In this document: positions 33,060 to 40,448 of the stretch, piece by piece
How positions within the stretch are numbered: the stretch's first letter is position 1
Layout: the number at the start of each line of letters is the position of its first letter
Notes under the pieces: generated by a model
The model's input: only the letters and a program-made list of their open reading frames with translations
Databases searched by the model: none
Told to the model about the DNA's origin: nothing
Program-made: the position numbers and the translations under genes
Assembly: GCA_902364645.1 (NCBI GenBank)
Contig: CABJEP010000005.1
Span: 81,596 to 145,595 of the forward strand
Source: Coriobacteriaceae bacterium
Lineage (GTDB): Bacteria > Actinomycetota > Coriobacteriia > Coriobacteriales > Coriobacteriaceae
Reading direction: 5' to 3'
Length of the DNA: 64,000 bases

Positions 33060-34295
33060 CTATGCCCTCGCCCGCCTGCGCTCCCAGCGAGCCAACTTGA
33101 TCGTCACCAGCGTGAGCATCCAGGCCACAAGCGAGAACGCGGCGCCCACTGCGCCCACGTACGCAATGCCAATGCTGCTTACCACGGCGCCGCCCACTGC
33201 GGTGCCAAACGAGATACCGACGTTAAACGCCATGGGCTCAACCGAACTTGCGAGTACCATCGATTTGGGATGGCGGCTGCGTGCCACGTCCATAAAGTGT
33301 GTGATGCACGAGACTGAGAACAGGTACATGAGCAGCGCCAAGCTAAAGACAAAGACCAGTGCGAGCGGCATGGTGCCGCCCACGGCAAACAGCCCGAGTA
33401 ACGCCGCGGCCTGCAGCACAAACGTCACAAGCAGTGCCTTCATGCCAAAACGCGCGTCGATCCATCCGCCCAGGATGTTCGAGATCAGGCAGAACACGCC
33501 GTAGGCCATAAGCGTGGTACTGGCTTCGACCGTGCCCATGCCCAGCACCTGCTCAAGATAAGGCGTCACGTAGCCGTAGAATACGTAGACCGAGCCCACG
33601 CCAAACAAAAAGATGAGCATGCCGGTGATGATGCTCGGCTCGCGTAGCAGACCCGCCTGCTCGCGGAAGGTGGCGGGCTCATCGGTCTGCCCAGCGCGCG
33701 GCATAAACGCCACGAGCGCTCCGCAGATTAGAACGGCAAAGGTCAGCGTGCCGTACATGGCCATGTGCCAATCGAGCGTGTCGGCCACAAACTTGCCGAT
33801 CGAAGTGACAAAGACCATCGCCACGGAAAACGCACCGTACACCACCGAGATGGCAAGCGAAGTTTGCTGCGGGGACAGCAGCTCGGGGATGTACGTCACG
33901 CCCACGGCGAGCAGTGCGCCCGAGACAGAGCCCAGGACAATGCGCGAGATAAACAGTACCTGGAAGTTGGGCGCCAACGCCATGACCAGGTTGCCGAGCA
34001 CAAAGACGATGCTGTAGCACACGAGCAGCCGGTAGCGGCGGAAGCGTCCCGTGCTGAGCGCAAGCACCGGCGTAGCGATGGCGTAGACGAGTGCGAACAC
34101 GCTGATGAGCTGGCCCGCTGTGGCAAGCGAGATGCCGAGCTCCGTCGCCAGGTCGCTTTCGATGCCGATGACCACGAACTCGGAGCAGCCGAGCGAGAAT
34201 CCCAACAGCACGAGCAGCGCCAGGCAGAGCTTGGTGCGCGCGGGGGAGAGCGCGGCGGCGGTTGACTTACTTTTAGGCGTGGTTGCGGCGGTCAA
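33060..34295 (-). CDS. MFS transporter, AraJ/drug-efflux-like
   Basis: Twelve-helix transporter of 411 residues. I favour a TTG start at 34295 with TTGGAG 8 bases upstream; the frame is open back to an ATG at 34343. Landmarks: GFSLGCSEFVVIGIESDLATELGIS and TGRFRRYRLLV after helix 2, as in the AraJ/YdhP DHA1 group that often exports sugars or drugs. Divergent from the LpdD-Nudix gene. Confidence 0.85.
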   Translation of the reverse strand: MTAATTPKSKSTAAALSPARTKLCLALLVLLGFSLGCSEFVVIGIESDLATELGISLATAGQLISVFALVYAIATPVLALSTGRFRRYRLLVCYSIVFVLGNLVMALAPNFQVLFISRIVLGSVSGALLAVGVTYIPELLSPQQTSLAISVVYGAFSVAMVFVTSIGKFVADTLDWHMAMYGTLTFAVLICGALVAFMPRAGQTDEPATFREQAGLLREPSIITGMLIFLFGVGSVYVFYGYVTPYLEQVLGMGTVEASTTLMAYGVFCLISNILGGWIDARFGMKALLVTFVLQAAALLGLFAVGGTMPLALVFVFSLALLMYLFSVSCITHFMDVARSRHPKSMVLASSVEPMAFNVGISFGTAVGGAVVSSIGIAYVGAVGAAFSLVAWMLTLVTIKLARWERRRARA

Positions 34296-34375
34296 GGTTG
34301 TAACTCCAATGTCGCATGAATAAGCGGGATTCAATCCCTGCAACTCTAACAGAATGTGTCAGGTGCCTGCCTCCT

Positions 34376-34416
34376 TTGTCGCAGGCTGCGCTTGCCTGTA
34401 TAGTCGCAATACAGGC
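34376..34416 (+). promoter_or_regulatory. Promoter with overlapping palindromic operator for the LpdD-Nudix gene
   Basis: -35 TTGTCG (34376-34381), 17-base spacer, -10 TATAGT (34399-34404). A perfect dyad, GCCTGTAT (34394-34401) and ATACAGGC (34409-34416) with 7 bases between, covers the -10 and the start point, the classic position for a repressor site. The MerR protein encoded at 39384 is one candidate binder; MerR sites normally sit between -35 and -10, so another regulator is possible. Confidence 0.55.
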
Positions 34417-34456
34417 GAAGATGGTCTCAGGTACATTGCGGGCGACAGGAGATCCC

Positions 34457-35404
34457 ATGGGTATGCACACGACAAAGGTTGTAGTGGGCGAGGGCAAGTT
34501 TGCGCTCGAGGCCCAGTTGACGGTGACGCCGCGAGGCATGGCGGTGTACGCCTGCTCGCCGGAGTTTGCGCACCTGGGCGCCACGGCGCAGGCCATTCCT
34601 CGCCCCGAGCCCGGCCGTACGGCGACGGTGAGCATCCTGGCCGTTCCGTGCCATCGAGACGAGATCCCGGCGCACGATATTGCGGCGGCGCTGGCCACGC
34701 GCTTTGGCGTGCCGGTAGTTGCAAGCACGGGTTTTCATGTGGAGAACGCGACCGCGGACGACTTGCGGCGCATGCTCGATACCACCAAGGAACTCATCGC
34801 CGCGCTCGAGGAGGCCGCAGCCCGCATTCTGCGCGCCGGCTGGGATAAGGGCGGCGCAGGCGCCGAGGTCGTGGCGGTCGATGTCGCGACCGGCGAGGCG
34901 CTTGGCCCCGTCGACCGCATCGAGGCCCATACCGGCGAGGGAATCCTGCATCAGGCATTTCTGACGCTTCTGGTCGAGGGCCAGGGCGAAGACGCGCGCC
35001 TGCTGCTCTGTCGTCGCAGTCCGCTCAAACGCCTGTGGGGCGGGGTGCTGGCCGATAGCTGTGCCGGCCATCCGCTCCCCGGGGAAGACGTCGCGGCCGC
35101 CACGGCACGTCGCATCAACGAAGAGCTTGGCATCACGCGCGAGCCCGATCAGCTCAAGCACCTCGGACACGTGGTGTACCGCGAGGACCACGGCGACGGC
35201 CGCTGCGAGTGCGAATGGTGCGAGGTCTACCTTGCCCATGTTGAGCCGGGCGAGCTGCATATCAACCAAGAGGAGATCTCGGAGGTGCGTCGCGTGGCTC
35301 CGTCCGAGCTCAAAGGCTATCTGCAGGGTCACCCCGAGCAGCTGGCCCCCTGGCTTCGCGAGGCCCTCAGCGACCCATCCATCCGTACGGCCCTCGCTAT
35401 GTAA
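34457..35404 (+). CDS. Fusion of LpdD-like domain with Idi-like Nudix domain
   Basis: Protein of 315 residues, start ATG 34457 after CAGGAG. Residues about 1-120 resemble LpdD, the small partner of UbiD-type gallate decarboxylases (VPCHRDEIPAHDIAAALATRFG, ASTGFHVENATADDLRRMLD). Residues about 158-290 resemble type I isopentenyl-diphosphate isomerase: H158 and H165 (EAHTGEGILHQAF), R187/K191, GHPLPGE with H205, and E251/E253 (ECEWCEVY). The catalytic Cys position of E. coli Idi (C67) is Ala203, while Cys is at 202. With UbiD and UbiX genes downstream, the Nudix part may supply dimethylallyl phosphate for prenyl-FMN, and the LpdD part may load or stabilise the decarboxylase. The domain calls come from motif reading; the function is inferred. 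Confidence 0.75.
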   Translation: MGMHTTKVVVGEGKFALEAQLTVTPRGMAVYACSPEFAHLGATAQAIPRPEPGRTATVSILAVPCHRDEIPAHDIAAALATRFGVPVVASTGFHVENATADDLRRMLDTTKELIAALEEAAARILRAGWDKGGAGAEVVAVDVATGEALGPVDRIEAHTGEGILHQAFLTLLVEGQGEDARLLLCRRSPLKRLWGGVLADSCAGHPLPGEDVAAATARRINEELGITREPDQLKHLGHVVYREDHGDGRCECEWCEVYLAHVEPGELHINQEEISEVRRVAPSELKGYLQGHPEQLAPWLREALSDPSIRTALAM

Positions 35405-35429
35405 CAAAGGTACAGTCCCTTTGCCATAT
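35401..35429. repeat. CAAAGGGAC-family palindrome, copy D
   Basis: GTAACAAAGGTACAG then TCCCTTTGCCATATC, overlapping the end of the LpdD-Nudix stop codon. It is imperfect. It is followed directly by the 52-bp double hairpin. Confidence 0.65.
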
Positions 35430-35434
35430 CCAAA

Positions 35435-35499
35435 CCGTCACAACATTCGATGAAAATCTCGAAAACGAGGAAAAGCGTCGAATGTTGTGATGGTTTTTG
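35435..35499 (+). terminator. Double-hairpin terminator, copy 1 of a 52-bp repeated element
   Basis: CACAACATTCGA (35439-35450) pairs with TCGAATGTTGTG (35478-35489), extended by flanking bases to 35435 and 35493. Inside is a small CTCG-AAAA-CGAG hairpin. TTTTTG follows. The 52-base core is identical to 40306-40357. Confidence 0.75.
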
Positions 35500-35565
35500 T
35501 CCAGGGGACCGCTTCTCATCCAAAAATCCCGCTTGACTGTATTGCAACAACACAGCGCAACGTAA

Positions 35566-35597
35566 GGAGTGTCCAATAACGGGCACTCCCTTTTGCT
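35566..35597 (+). terminator. Attenuator-like hairpin in the leader of the SLC13-ubiD-ubiX operon
   Basis: GGAGTGTCC (35566-35574) pairs with GGGCACTCC (35581-35589) with one bulge, then CTTTTG. It sits between a TTGACT box (35533-35538) and the permease start at 35649, so transcription could be stopped early under some conditions. A second GC-rich stem, GGCAC/GTGCC, lies at about 35603-35627. Confidence 0.4.
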
Positions 35598-35648
35598 GTA
35601 GCGGCACACGCCGCGGCGCCGGGTGCCCCCAACAAGAAAGGTGGGGAG

Positions 35649-37106
35649 ATGGAAGCGGAAAAGAAGGCGTTTAAGATCACCAAGCGCGAAATTGGCTTTG
35701 TGTTGGGTATCGTTGTCTTTTTGCTGGTGAAGTTTCTTCCTTTGGCGGAGCTGAGCTCGACGGTCGAGCTTACGGTCGGCGGTCAGACCTGTCTGGCGTT
35801 GACGCTCGCCACGGTGGTGTTCTGGGCGTGTGGCGTGGCACAGCCGGGCTTTGTGGGCCTGCTCTACTGCGCGCTGCTCGTTCTGTTCAAGGTGTGCGTG
35901 GACGACACGGGCGCCGCGAGCATCTCGGCGACGGTCGCCTCCACGTTTAGCTCGTGGACCAAAGCCACCATGTGGCTCGTCATTGGCGCCTACCTCATCG
36001 CCAGCGCGGTCAAGGAGTCGGGCCTGGGCGAGCGCATCGCCTATGCGTTTATGCTCAAGTTCGTGCGCGATGCCAAGTCGCTCATCATCTCGATCTTCGC
36101 GCTCACCTTTGTGCTGTCGCTGCTGATCCCGCACCCGTTTCCCCGCGCCTTCCTCATCCTCGCCGTCGTCTCGGTCATCGCCGAGTCCGCCGGCTACGGG
36201 GACGACGACAAGGGTAAGCTCGGCTTCCTCGTGTTTGCCGCTGCCGCCCCGGGCTCCATGTTCTTCCTGACGGGCGACTCCACGCTCAACCCGCTCGTTG
36301 CACAGTACAGCGCCGAGGCCGGCGGCATGAGCCCGTCCTTTATCGACTGGTTCCTGTACATGAGCGTGCCCATGCTGGTTGCGCTGCTGTGCACCCTGTT
36401 CCTGGGCCTGTTCCTCTTTAAGCCCAGCAAGGAGCTCGTCTACGATCGCGAGCAGATCGTGGCCAAGCAGGCCGCGCTCGGCAAGCTCTCCGTCAAGGAG
36501 ATCCGCACCATCGTGTGGCTTGTCATCGCCATCGCGCTGTGGCTTACCGTTTCGGGCGATTACATCGGCTGGGTGACACTTGCCATCGGCGTTTCTCTCG
36601 CCATGCCCATCATCGGCGAGGTCCTCACCCCCGCCAGCTGGAACGCTGTCGACATCAAGTCCCTCATGTTCCTGACGGCTGCCATGGCCGTGGGCTCCGT
36701 GGGCGGTGCCACCGGCATGAACGCCTGGATCGCCGATGTCGTGCTTCCCAGCTCCGTGCCCGAGAACATCTTCCTGTTCGCCCTGCTTGTCGCCGCGCTC
36801 TCCATGGTTATCCATATGTTCATGGGCTCGGTCATGGCCGTGCTCGGTGTGTGCGTGCCGGCGTTCATCAGCTTCGCGGCCGGCTCCAGCGTAAGCCCGC
36901 TCGCCGTGGCGCTCATCGTCTTCACGTCCATCAACATCCACTACATCCTGCCGTTCCATAACCTGCCGATCCTTATCGGCGAGGGCAAGGACGCCGGCGG
37001 CTACACCTCCAAAGAGGCCATGCGCATGGGCATTCCCCTCACTGCGGTTGTCTTTATCGTCGTGCTGGTCGAGGCTGCCTGGTTCCACCTCTTTGGCCTG
37101 ATGTAA
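35649..37106 (+). CDS. SLC13/DASS-type anion permease
   Basis: Membrane transporter of 485 residues with about 12 hydrophobic segments. It starts at ATG 35649 after GGTGGGGAG. DASS-like landmarks: WTKATMWLVIGAYLIASAVKESGLGERIAY and, near the end, SINIHYILPFHNLPILIGEG. Family members carry di- or tricarboxylates, sulfate or other organic anions with sodium. Ahead of ubiD and ubiX it most plausibly imports the carboxylic acid to be decarboxylated, or exchanges acid for product. The tail SNP motif of classic members is not obvious, so exact specificity is open. Confidence 0.8.
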   Translation: MEAEKKAFKITKREIGFVLGIVVFLLVKFLPLAELSSTVELTVGGQTCLALTLATVVFWACGVAQPGFVGLLYCALLVLFKVCVDDTGAASISATVASTFSSWTKATMWLVIGAYLIASAVKESGLGERIAYAFMLKFVRDAKSLIISIFALTFVLSLLIPHPFPRAFLILAVVSVIAESAGYGDDDKGKLGFLVFAAAAPGSMFFLTGDSTLNPLVAQYSAEAGGMSPSFIDWFLYMSVPMLVALLCTLFLGLFLFKPSKELVYDREQIVAKQAALGKLSVKEIRTIVWLVIAIALWLTVSGDYIGWVTLAIGVSLAMPIIGEVLTPASWNAVDIKSLMFLTAAMAVGSVGGATGMNAWIADVVLPSSVPENIFLFALLVAALSMVIHMFMGSVMAVLGVCVPAFISFAAGSSVSPLAVALIVFTSINIHYILPFHNLPILIGEGKDAGGYTSKEAMRMGIPLTAVVFIVVLVEAAWFHLFGLM

Positions 37107-37203
37107 ACGGTCGAGCGCCTCATCTATGAGCGCCGCGGCCCCACTACGTTACCCAGCCCGGCGGCATCCCCGCCGCCGGGCACTCTCCCGAAAGGAGCAT
37201 GCT

Positions 37204-38691
37204 ATGTCCACTACCGATGCTTCCCAGATCCACGACCTGCGCTCCGCACTCGACTTTTTGCGCGAGATGCCGGGCCAGCTGCTCGAGACCGACACCCAGG
37301 TCGATCCGGACGCCGAGGTCTCGGGTGTCTATCGCCACGTCGGCGCCGGCGGCACCGTTATGCGTCCGACCAAAGAGGGTCCGGCGATGGTCTTCAACAA
37401 CGTCAAGGGCTTTGACGATGCCAAGGTCTGCATCGGCATGCTTGCCAGCCGCAAGCGCGTTGCCGCCCTGCTCGATCTGGACGAGGAACACCTGGGCCTC
37501 GAGTTCGGCAAGCGCTTCGAGAACCTGATCGCGCCCGAGCAGATCGCCGAGGGTGCGCACGTCGACTGCCAGGAGGTCGTGTACAAGGCGACCGACGAGG
37601 GCTTTGACCTGCGCAAGATCGTTCCCGCTCCTACCAACACGCCCGTCGACGGCGGCCCCTACATCACCATGGGCCTCGCCTACGGCACGAGCCCCGACGG
37701 CTCCCAGTCCGACGTGACCATCCACCGCTTCTCCTGCGTCGACAAGGACAAGCTCGCCATGTGGATTACCCCGGGCAGCCGTCACCTGGGCGCGTTCTTT
37801 GACGAGTACTGCCAGCGTGGCGAGGACATGCCCATCTCCATCTCCATCGGCCTGGACCCCGCCGTGTACATGTGCTGCGGCTTCGAGGCTCCTACCACGC
37901 CGCTCGGCTTCAACGAGCTGCAGATCGCCGGCGCCCTGCGCGGCCACGCCGTCGAGCTCGCCGACTGTGTCACCGTTCCGCAGAAGTGCATTGCCAATGC
38001 CGAGTACGTGCTCGAGGGCTACCTCATGCACGACGAAACCATCAACGAGGACGTCAACGGCCACGGCTACGCCATGCCCGAGTTCCCCGGCTACACCGGT
38101 GGCGCCAAGGTATGCCCGGTGATCAAGATCACCGCCGTCACCACGCGCGTCAACCCCATTATGGAGAGCTGCATCGGCCCTTCGCACGAGCACGTTTCCA
38201 TGGCCGGTATCCCCACCGAGGCTTCCATCTACAAGATGGTCGAGACCGCTATCCCGGGCCGCCTGCTCAACGTCCACGCTGCCCCCTGCGGCGGCGGCAA
38301 GTTCGTTGCCATCATGCAGTTCAAGAAGTCGAGCAAAAATGACGAGGGCCGTCAGCGCAACGCCGCCATGCTCGCCTTCTCGGCGTTCTCCGAGCTCAAG
38401 CACGTCATCCTCGTTGACGAGGATGTCGACATCTTCGATATGAGCGACGTGATGTGGGCCATGACCACGCGCTTCCAGGCCGACGTCGACCTCATCACCA
38501 TCCCCGGCTGCCACTGCCACGTGCTCGACCCGTCCAACGACCCCGCGTTCGATCCTTCGATCCGCGAGCACGGCATCGCCTGCAAGGCCATCTTCGACTG
38601 CACGGTTCCGTTCGACCTCAAGAAGAATTTCATCCGCTCGCAGTTCATGGAGATCGACACAGATAAGTGGGCAGCAGAGCTCGCTTTCTAG
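37204..38691 (+). CDS. UbiD-family prenyl-FMN-dependent decarboxylase
   Basis: Decarboxylase of 495 residues. Start ATG 37204 after AAAGGAG; an upstream open frame has no site. Family features: the FMN/metal region around PGSRHLGAFFDEYCQRGEDMPISISIGLDP, ESCIGPSHEHVSMAG (about 322-336), and VDEDVDIFDMSDVMWAM with the catalytic acidic cluster (404-409 and beyond). Such enzymes decarboxylate aromatic or alpha,beta-unsaturated acids using prenylated FMN made by UbiX. Clustering with an LpdD-like protein points to the LpdC/gallate-decarboxylase side of the family, acting on phenolic acids, but the substrate is not proven. Confidence 0.92.
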   Translation: MSTTDASQIHDLRSALDFLREMPGQLLETDTQVDPDAEVSGVYRHVGAGGTVMRPTKEGPAMVFNNVKGFDDAKVCIGMLASRKRVAALLDLDEEHLGLEFGKRFENLIAPEQIAEGAHVDCQEVVYKATDEGFDLRKIVPAPTNTPVDGGPYITMGLAYGTSPDGSQSDVTIHRFSCVDKDKLAMWITPGSRHLGAFFDEYCQRGEDMPISISIGLDPAVYMCCGFEAPTTPLGFNELQIAGALRGHAVELADCVTVPQKCIANAEYVLEGYLMHDETINEDVNGHGYAMPEFPGYTGGAKVCPVIKITAVTTRVNPIMESCIGPSHEHVSMAGIPTEASIYKMVETAIPGRLLNVHAAPCGGGKFVAIMQFKKSSKNDEGRQRNAAMLAFSAFSELKHVILVDEDVDIFDMSDVMWAMTTRFQADVDLITIPGCHCHVLDPSNDPAFDPSIREHGIACKAIFDCTVPFDLKKNFIRSQFMEIDTDKWAAELAF

Positions 38692-38724
38692 TGCGTAGCC
38701 CTATCAAGTAGTCAAGGAGTTGTC

Positions 38725-39303
38725 ATGCCTGAGTCTTCTGTCCGTCCCCGTCGCATTGTCGTTGGCGTGTCTGGCGCCAGCGGCGCTGCGCTGGGTCTCG
38801 AGTGTCTCAAGTGCCTGCGTCAGGCCGGTGCCGAGTCGGCGCTTGTCGTCACGCGTGGGGGAGAGATCACCATCGAGCAGGAGCTCGGCATGACGCTCGA
38901 CGAGTTTGCCGCGCATGCCGATGTGGTCTACGACAACAAGAACATCGGCGCCGCCATCGCAAGCGGCACCTATCCGGTCGACGGCATGATCGTGGCCCCG
39001 TGCTCCATGAAGACGCTCGCCGGCATCGCAAGCGGCTACAGCGAAAACCTGCTGCTGCGTGCGGCCGACGTGCAGATGAAAGAGCAGCGCCGCCTGGTGC
39101 TCATGGTGCGCGAGACGCCCTTCAGCGCCATTCACGTCGATAACATGGCGCGCCTGGCGCGCGTGCCCGGCATCATGCTCATGCCGCCTATGCTCACGTT
39201 TTACAACGGCCCCGCCACGCTCGATGACGCGGTGCATCACATCGCCGCCAAGGCGCTCGAGGCCGTCGGCGTGTCATGTGCAAACTATAAGCGCTGGTCA
39301 TAG
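38725..39303 (+). CDS. ubiX: UbiX-family flavin prenyltransferase
   Basis: Flavin prenyltransferase of 192 residues, 33 bases after the ubiD-like gene. FMN-binding GVSGASGA (14-21), VAPCSMKTLAGIASGYSENLLLRAADV (about 91-117), and the C-terminal MPPMLTFYNGPATLDDAVHHI are all typical. It attaches a dimethylallyl group to FMN, using dimethylallyl monophosphate, and supplies the cofactor to UbiD. AAGGAG lies before the ATG. Confidence 0.95.
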   Translation: MPESSVRPRRIVVGVSGASGAALGLECLKCLRQAGAESALVVTRGGEITIEQELGMTLDEFAAHADVVYDNKNIGAAIASGTYPVDGMIVAPCSMKTLAGIASGYSENLLLRAADVQMKEQRRLVLMVRETPFSAIHVDNMARLARVPGIMLMPPMLTFYNGPATLDDAVHHIAAKALEAVGVSCANYKRWS

Positions 39304-39336
39304 GCGTCTTTAGGGTAGGATACGAGTAGTGTTTGA

Positions 39337-39366
39337 GCCCGCTGCCCCTGTGGGCGGCGGGCTTTG
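39337..39366 (+). terminator. Terminator after ubiX
   Basis: GCCCGCTGCCC (39337-39347), loop CTGT, GGGCGGCGGGC (39352-39362), then TTTGG. One mismatch in an 11-bp stem. Confidence 0.55.
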
Positions 39367-39383
39367 GTGTGTCGGGAGGACCT

Positions 39384-40253
39384 ATGCAGACGGGCATGTA
39401 TGCGATTGGCGAGATGGCGAGCCTGTTTAACGTTTCGCGCCAAACGCTCATCTACTACGACAAGATCGGCCTGTTTAAGCCCGCCGTGGTTAACGAAAAA
39501 GGCTACCGTTTCTATTCGCCCACGCAGATCCCGCTCATGCGTCTGATCTGCATGCTGCGCGACCTAGGGCTCGAACTCGACGAGATTGACCGCCTGACCT
39601 CGACGTTCGACATCGGAGAGATGACCGATCACCTGCGCTCGCGGGTGCAGGCGCTCGATGAGCAGATTGCCGGGCTCAAAGCCGAGCGTTCGAGCGTGCA
39701 GGAGCGTCTGAGCTTTTACGACGAGGCGGTTTACTGGCGCGAGCGCGAGGGTAGGCCGGAGCTCAAGCAATTCGAGCGCCGCTACGTGGTCTTTGAGGAG
39801 TTTCCGGGCGATATCGAGCGCGGCCGCTCGATGCTCCATCCCACGCTCATGCGGGCCATCCTGCGCATGCGTGCGTTGACGGGCACGCGCCCTATGCGCG
39901 GCTGGGGTGCCATGCTGCGTCGCGAGGCGCTGCATTCCGACGACCCTATTGCCGGCGCCGGCTCCTTTGCCGTGCTGCCGCGCGGTGCCGAGGAGCTGCT
40001 GCCGAGCGATCCCGCCGAGCTGGCAGAGATTGGCATCGAGGTGCTGCCCGAGGGCACATATCTGTGCATGAGCCGCTGGGGCATGCCATACGAGCCCGAG
40101 GGCATCCGCGCCATCGTTGCCTGCATGGACGAGCACGCGCTCCAGCCTATCGGCAACGCCTTCGACTTTTGCTACCTCGATACCACGAGCTACGACGAGT
40201 CCCACCAAGAGGACTTCTGCTGCATCCAAATCCCCGTTACCCTCCAGATGTGA
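39384..40253 (+). CDS. MerR-family regulator with GyrI-like effector domain
   Basis: Regulator of 289 residues, start ATG 39384 after GGGAGGA. MerR winged helix: YAIGEMASLFNVSRQTLIYYDKIGLFKP (5-32), then a coiled-coil dimerisation helix (about 80-110), then a ~170-residue BmrR/GyrI-like small-molecule domain ending in FCCIQIPV. It follows the ubiD-ubiX genes and probably responds to their substrate or product. Confidence 0.88.
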   Translation: MQTGMYAIGEMASLFNVSRQTLIYYDKIGLFKPAVVNEKGYRFYSPTQIPLMRLICMLRDLGLELDEIDRLTSTFDIGEMTDHLRSRVQALDEQIAGLKAERSSVQERLSFYDEAVYWREREGRPELKQFERRYVVFEEFPGDIERGRSMLHPTLMRAILRMRALTGTRPMRGWGAMLRREALHSDDPIAGAGSFAVLPRGAEELLPSDPAELAEIGIEVLPEGTYLCMSRWGMPYEPEGIRAIVACMDEHALQPIGNAFDFCYLDTTSYDESHQEDFCCIQIPVTLQM

Positions 40254-40278
40254 CAAAGGGACAGTCCCTTTGTCACAT
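40248..40278. repeat. CAAAGGGAC-family palindrome, copy E (perfect)
   Basis: ATGTGACAAAGGGAC, central A, GTCCCTTTGTCACAT: perfect 15-base arms. It overlaps the MerR stop region, and the second copy of the 52-bp hairpin follows 27 bases later. Confidence 0.8.
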
Positions 40279-40302
40279 TCGCGGCATGGCTGCCGCCCAA
40301 AC

Positions 40303-40366
40303 CATCACAACATTCGATGAAAATCTCGAAAACGAGGAAAAGCGTCGAATGTTGTGACGCTTTTCC
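40303..40366 (+). terminator. Double-hairpin terminator, copy 2 of the 52-bp repeated element
   Basis: CACAACATTCGA (40306-40317) and TCGAATGTTGTG (40345-40356) with an internal CTCG-AAAA-CGAG stem, then GACGCTTTTCC. The core is identical to 35439-35490. Confidence 0.72.
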
Positions 40367-40448
40367 TGTCTGTGCCGGCGAGCTCCCGTGTCATCTGGGG
40401 GTATAAGGCTAGCAAGTGTTTATTTGCGAGGCTTAAGGGGCGCCCCGT

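Noticed and set aside
34316-34456. 47-codon extension of the LpdD-Nudix gene
   Set aside because: It would cover the promoter and operator. ATG 34457 has CAGGAG upstream and begins the conserved domain.
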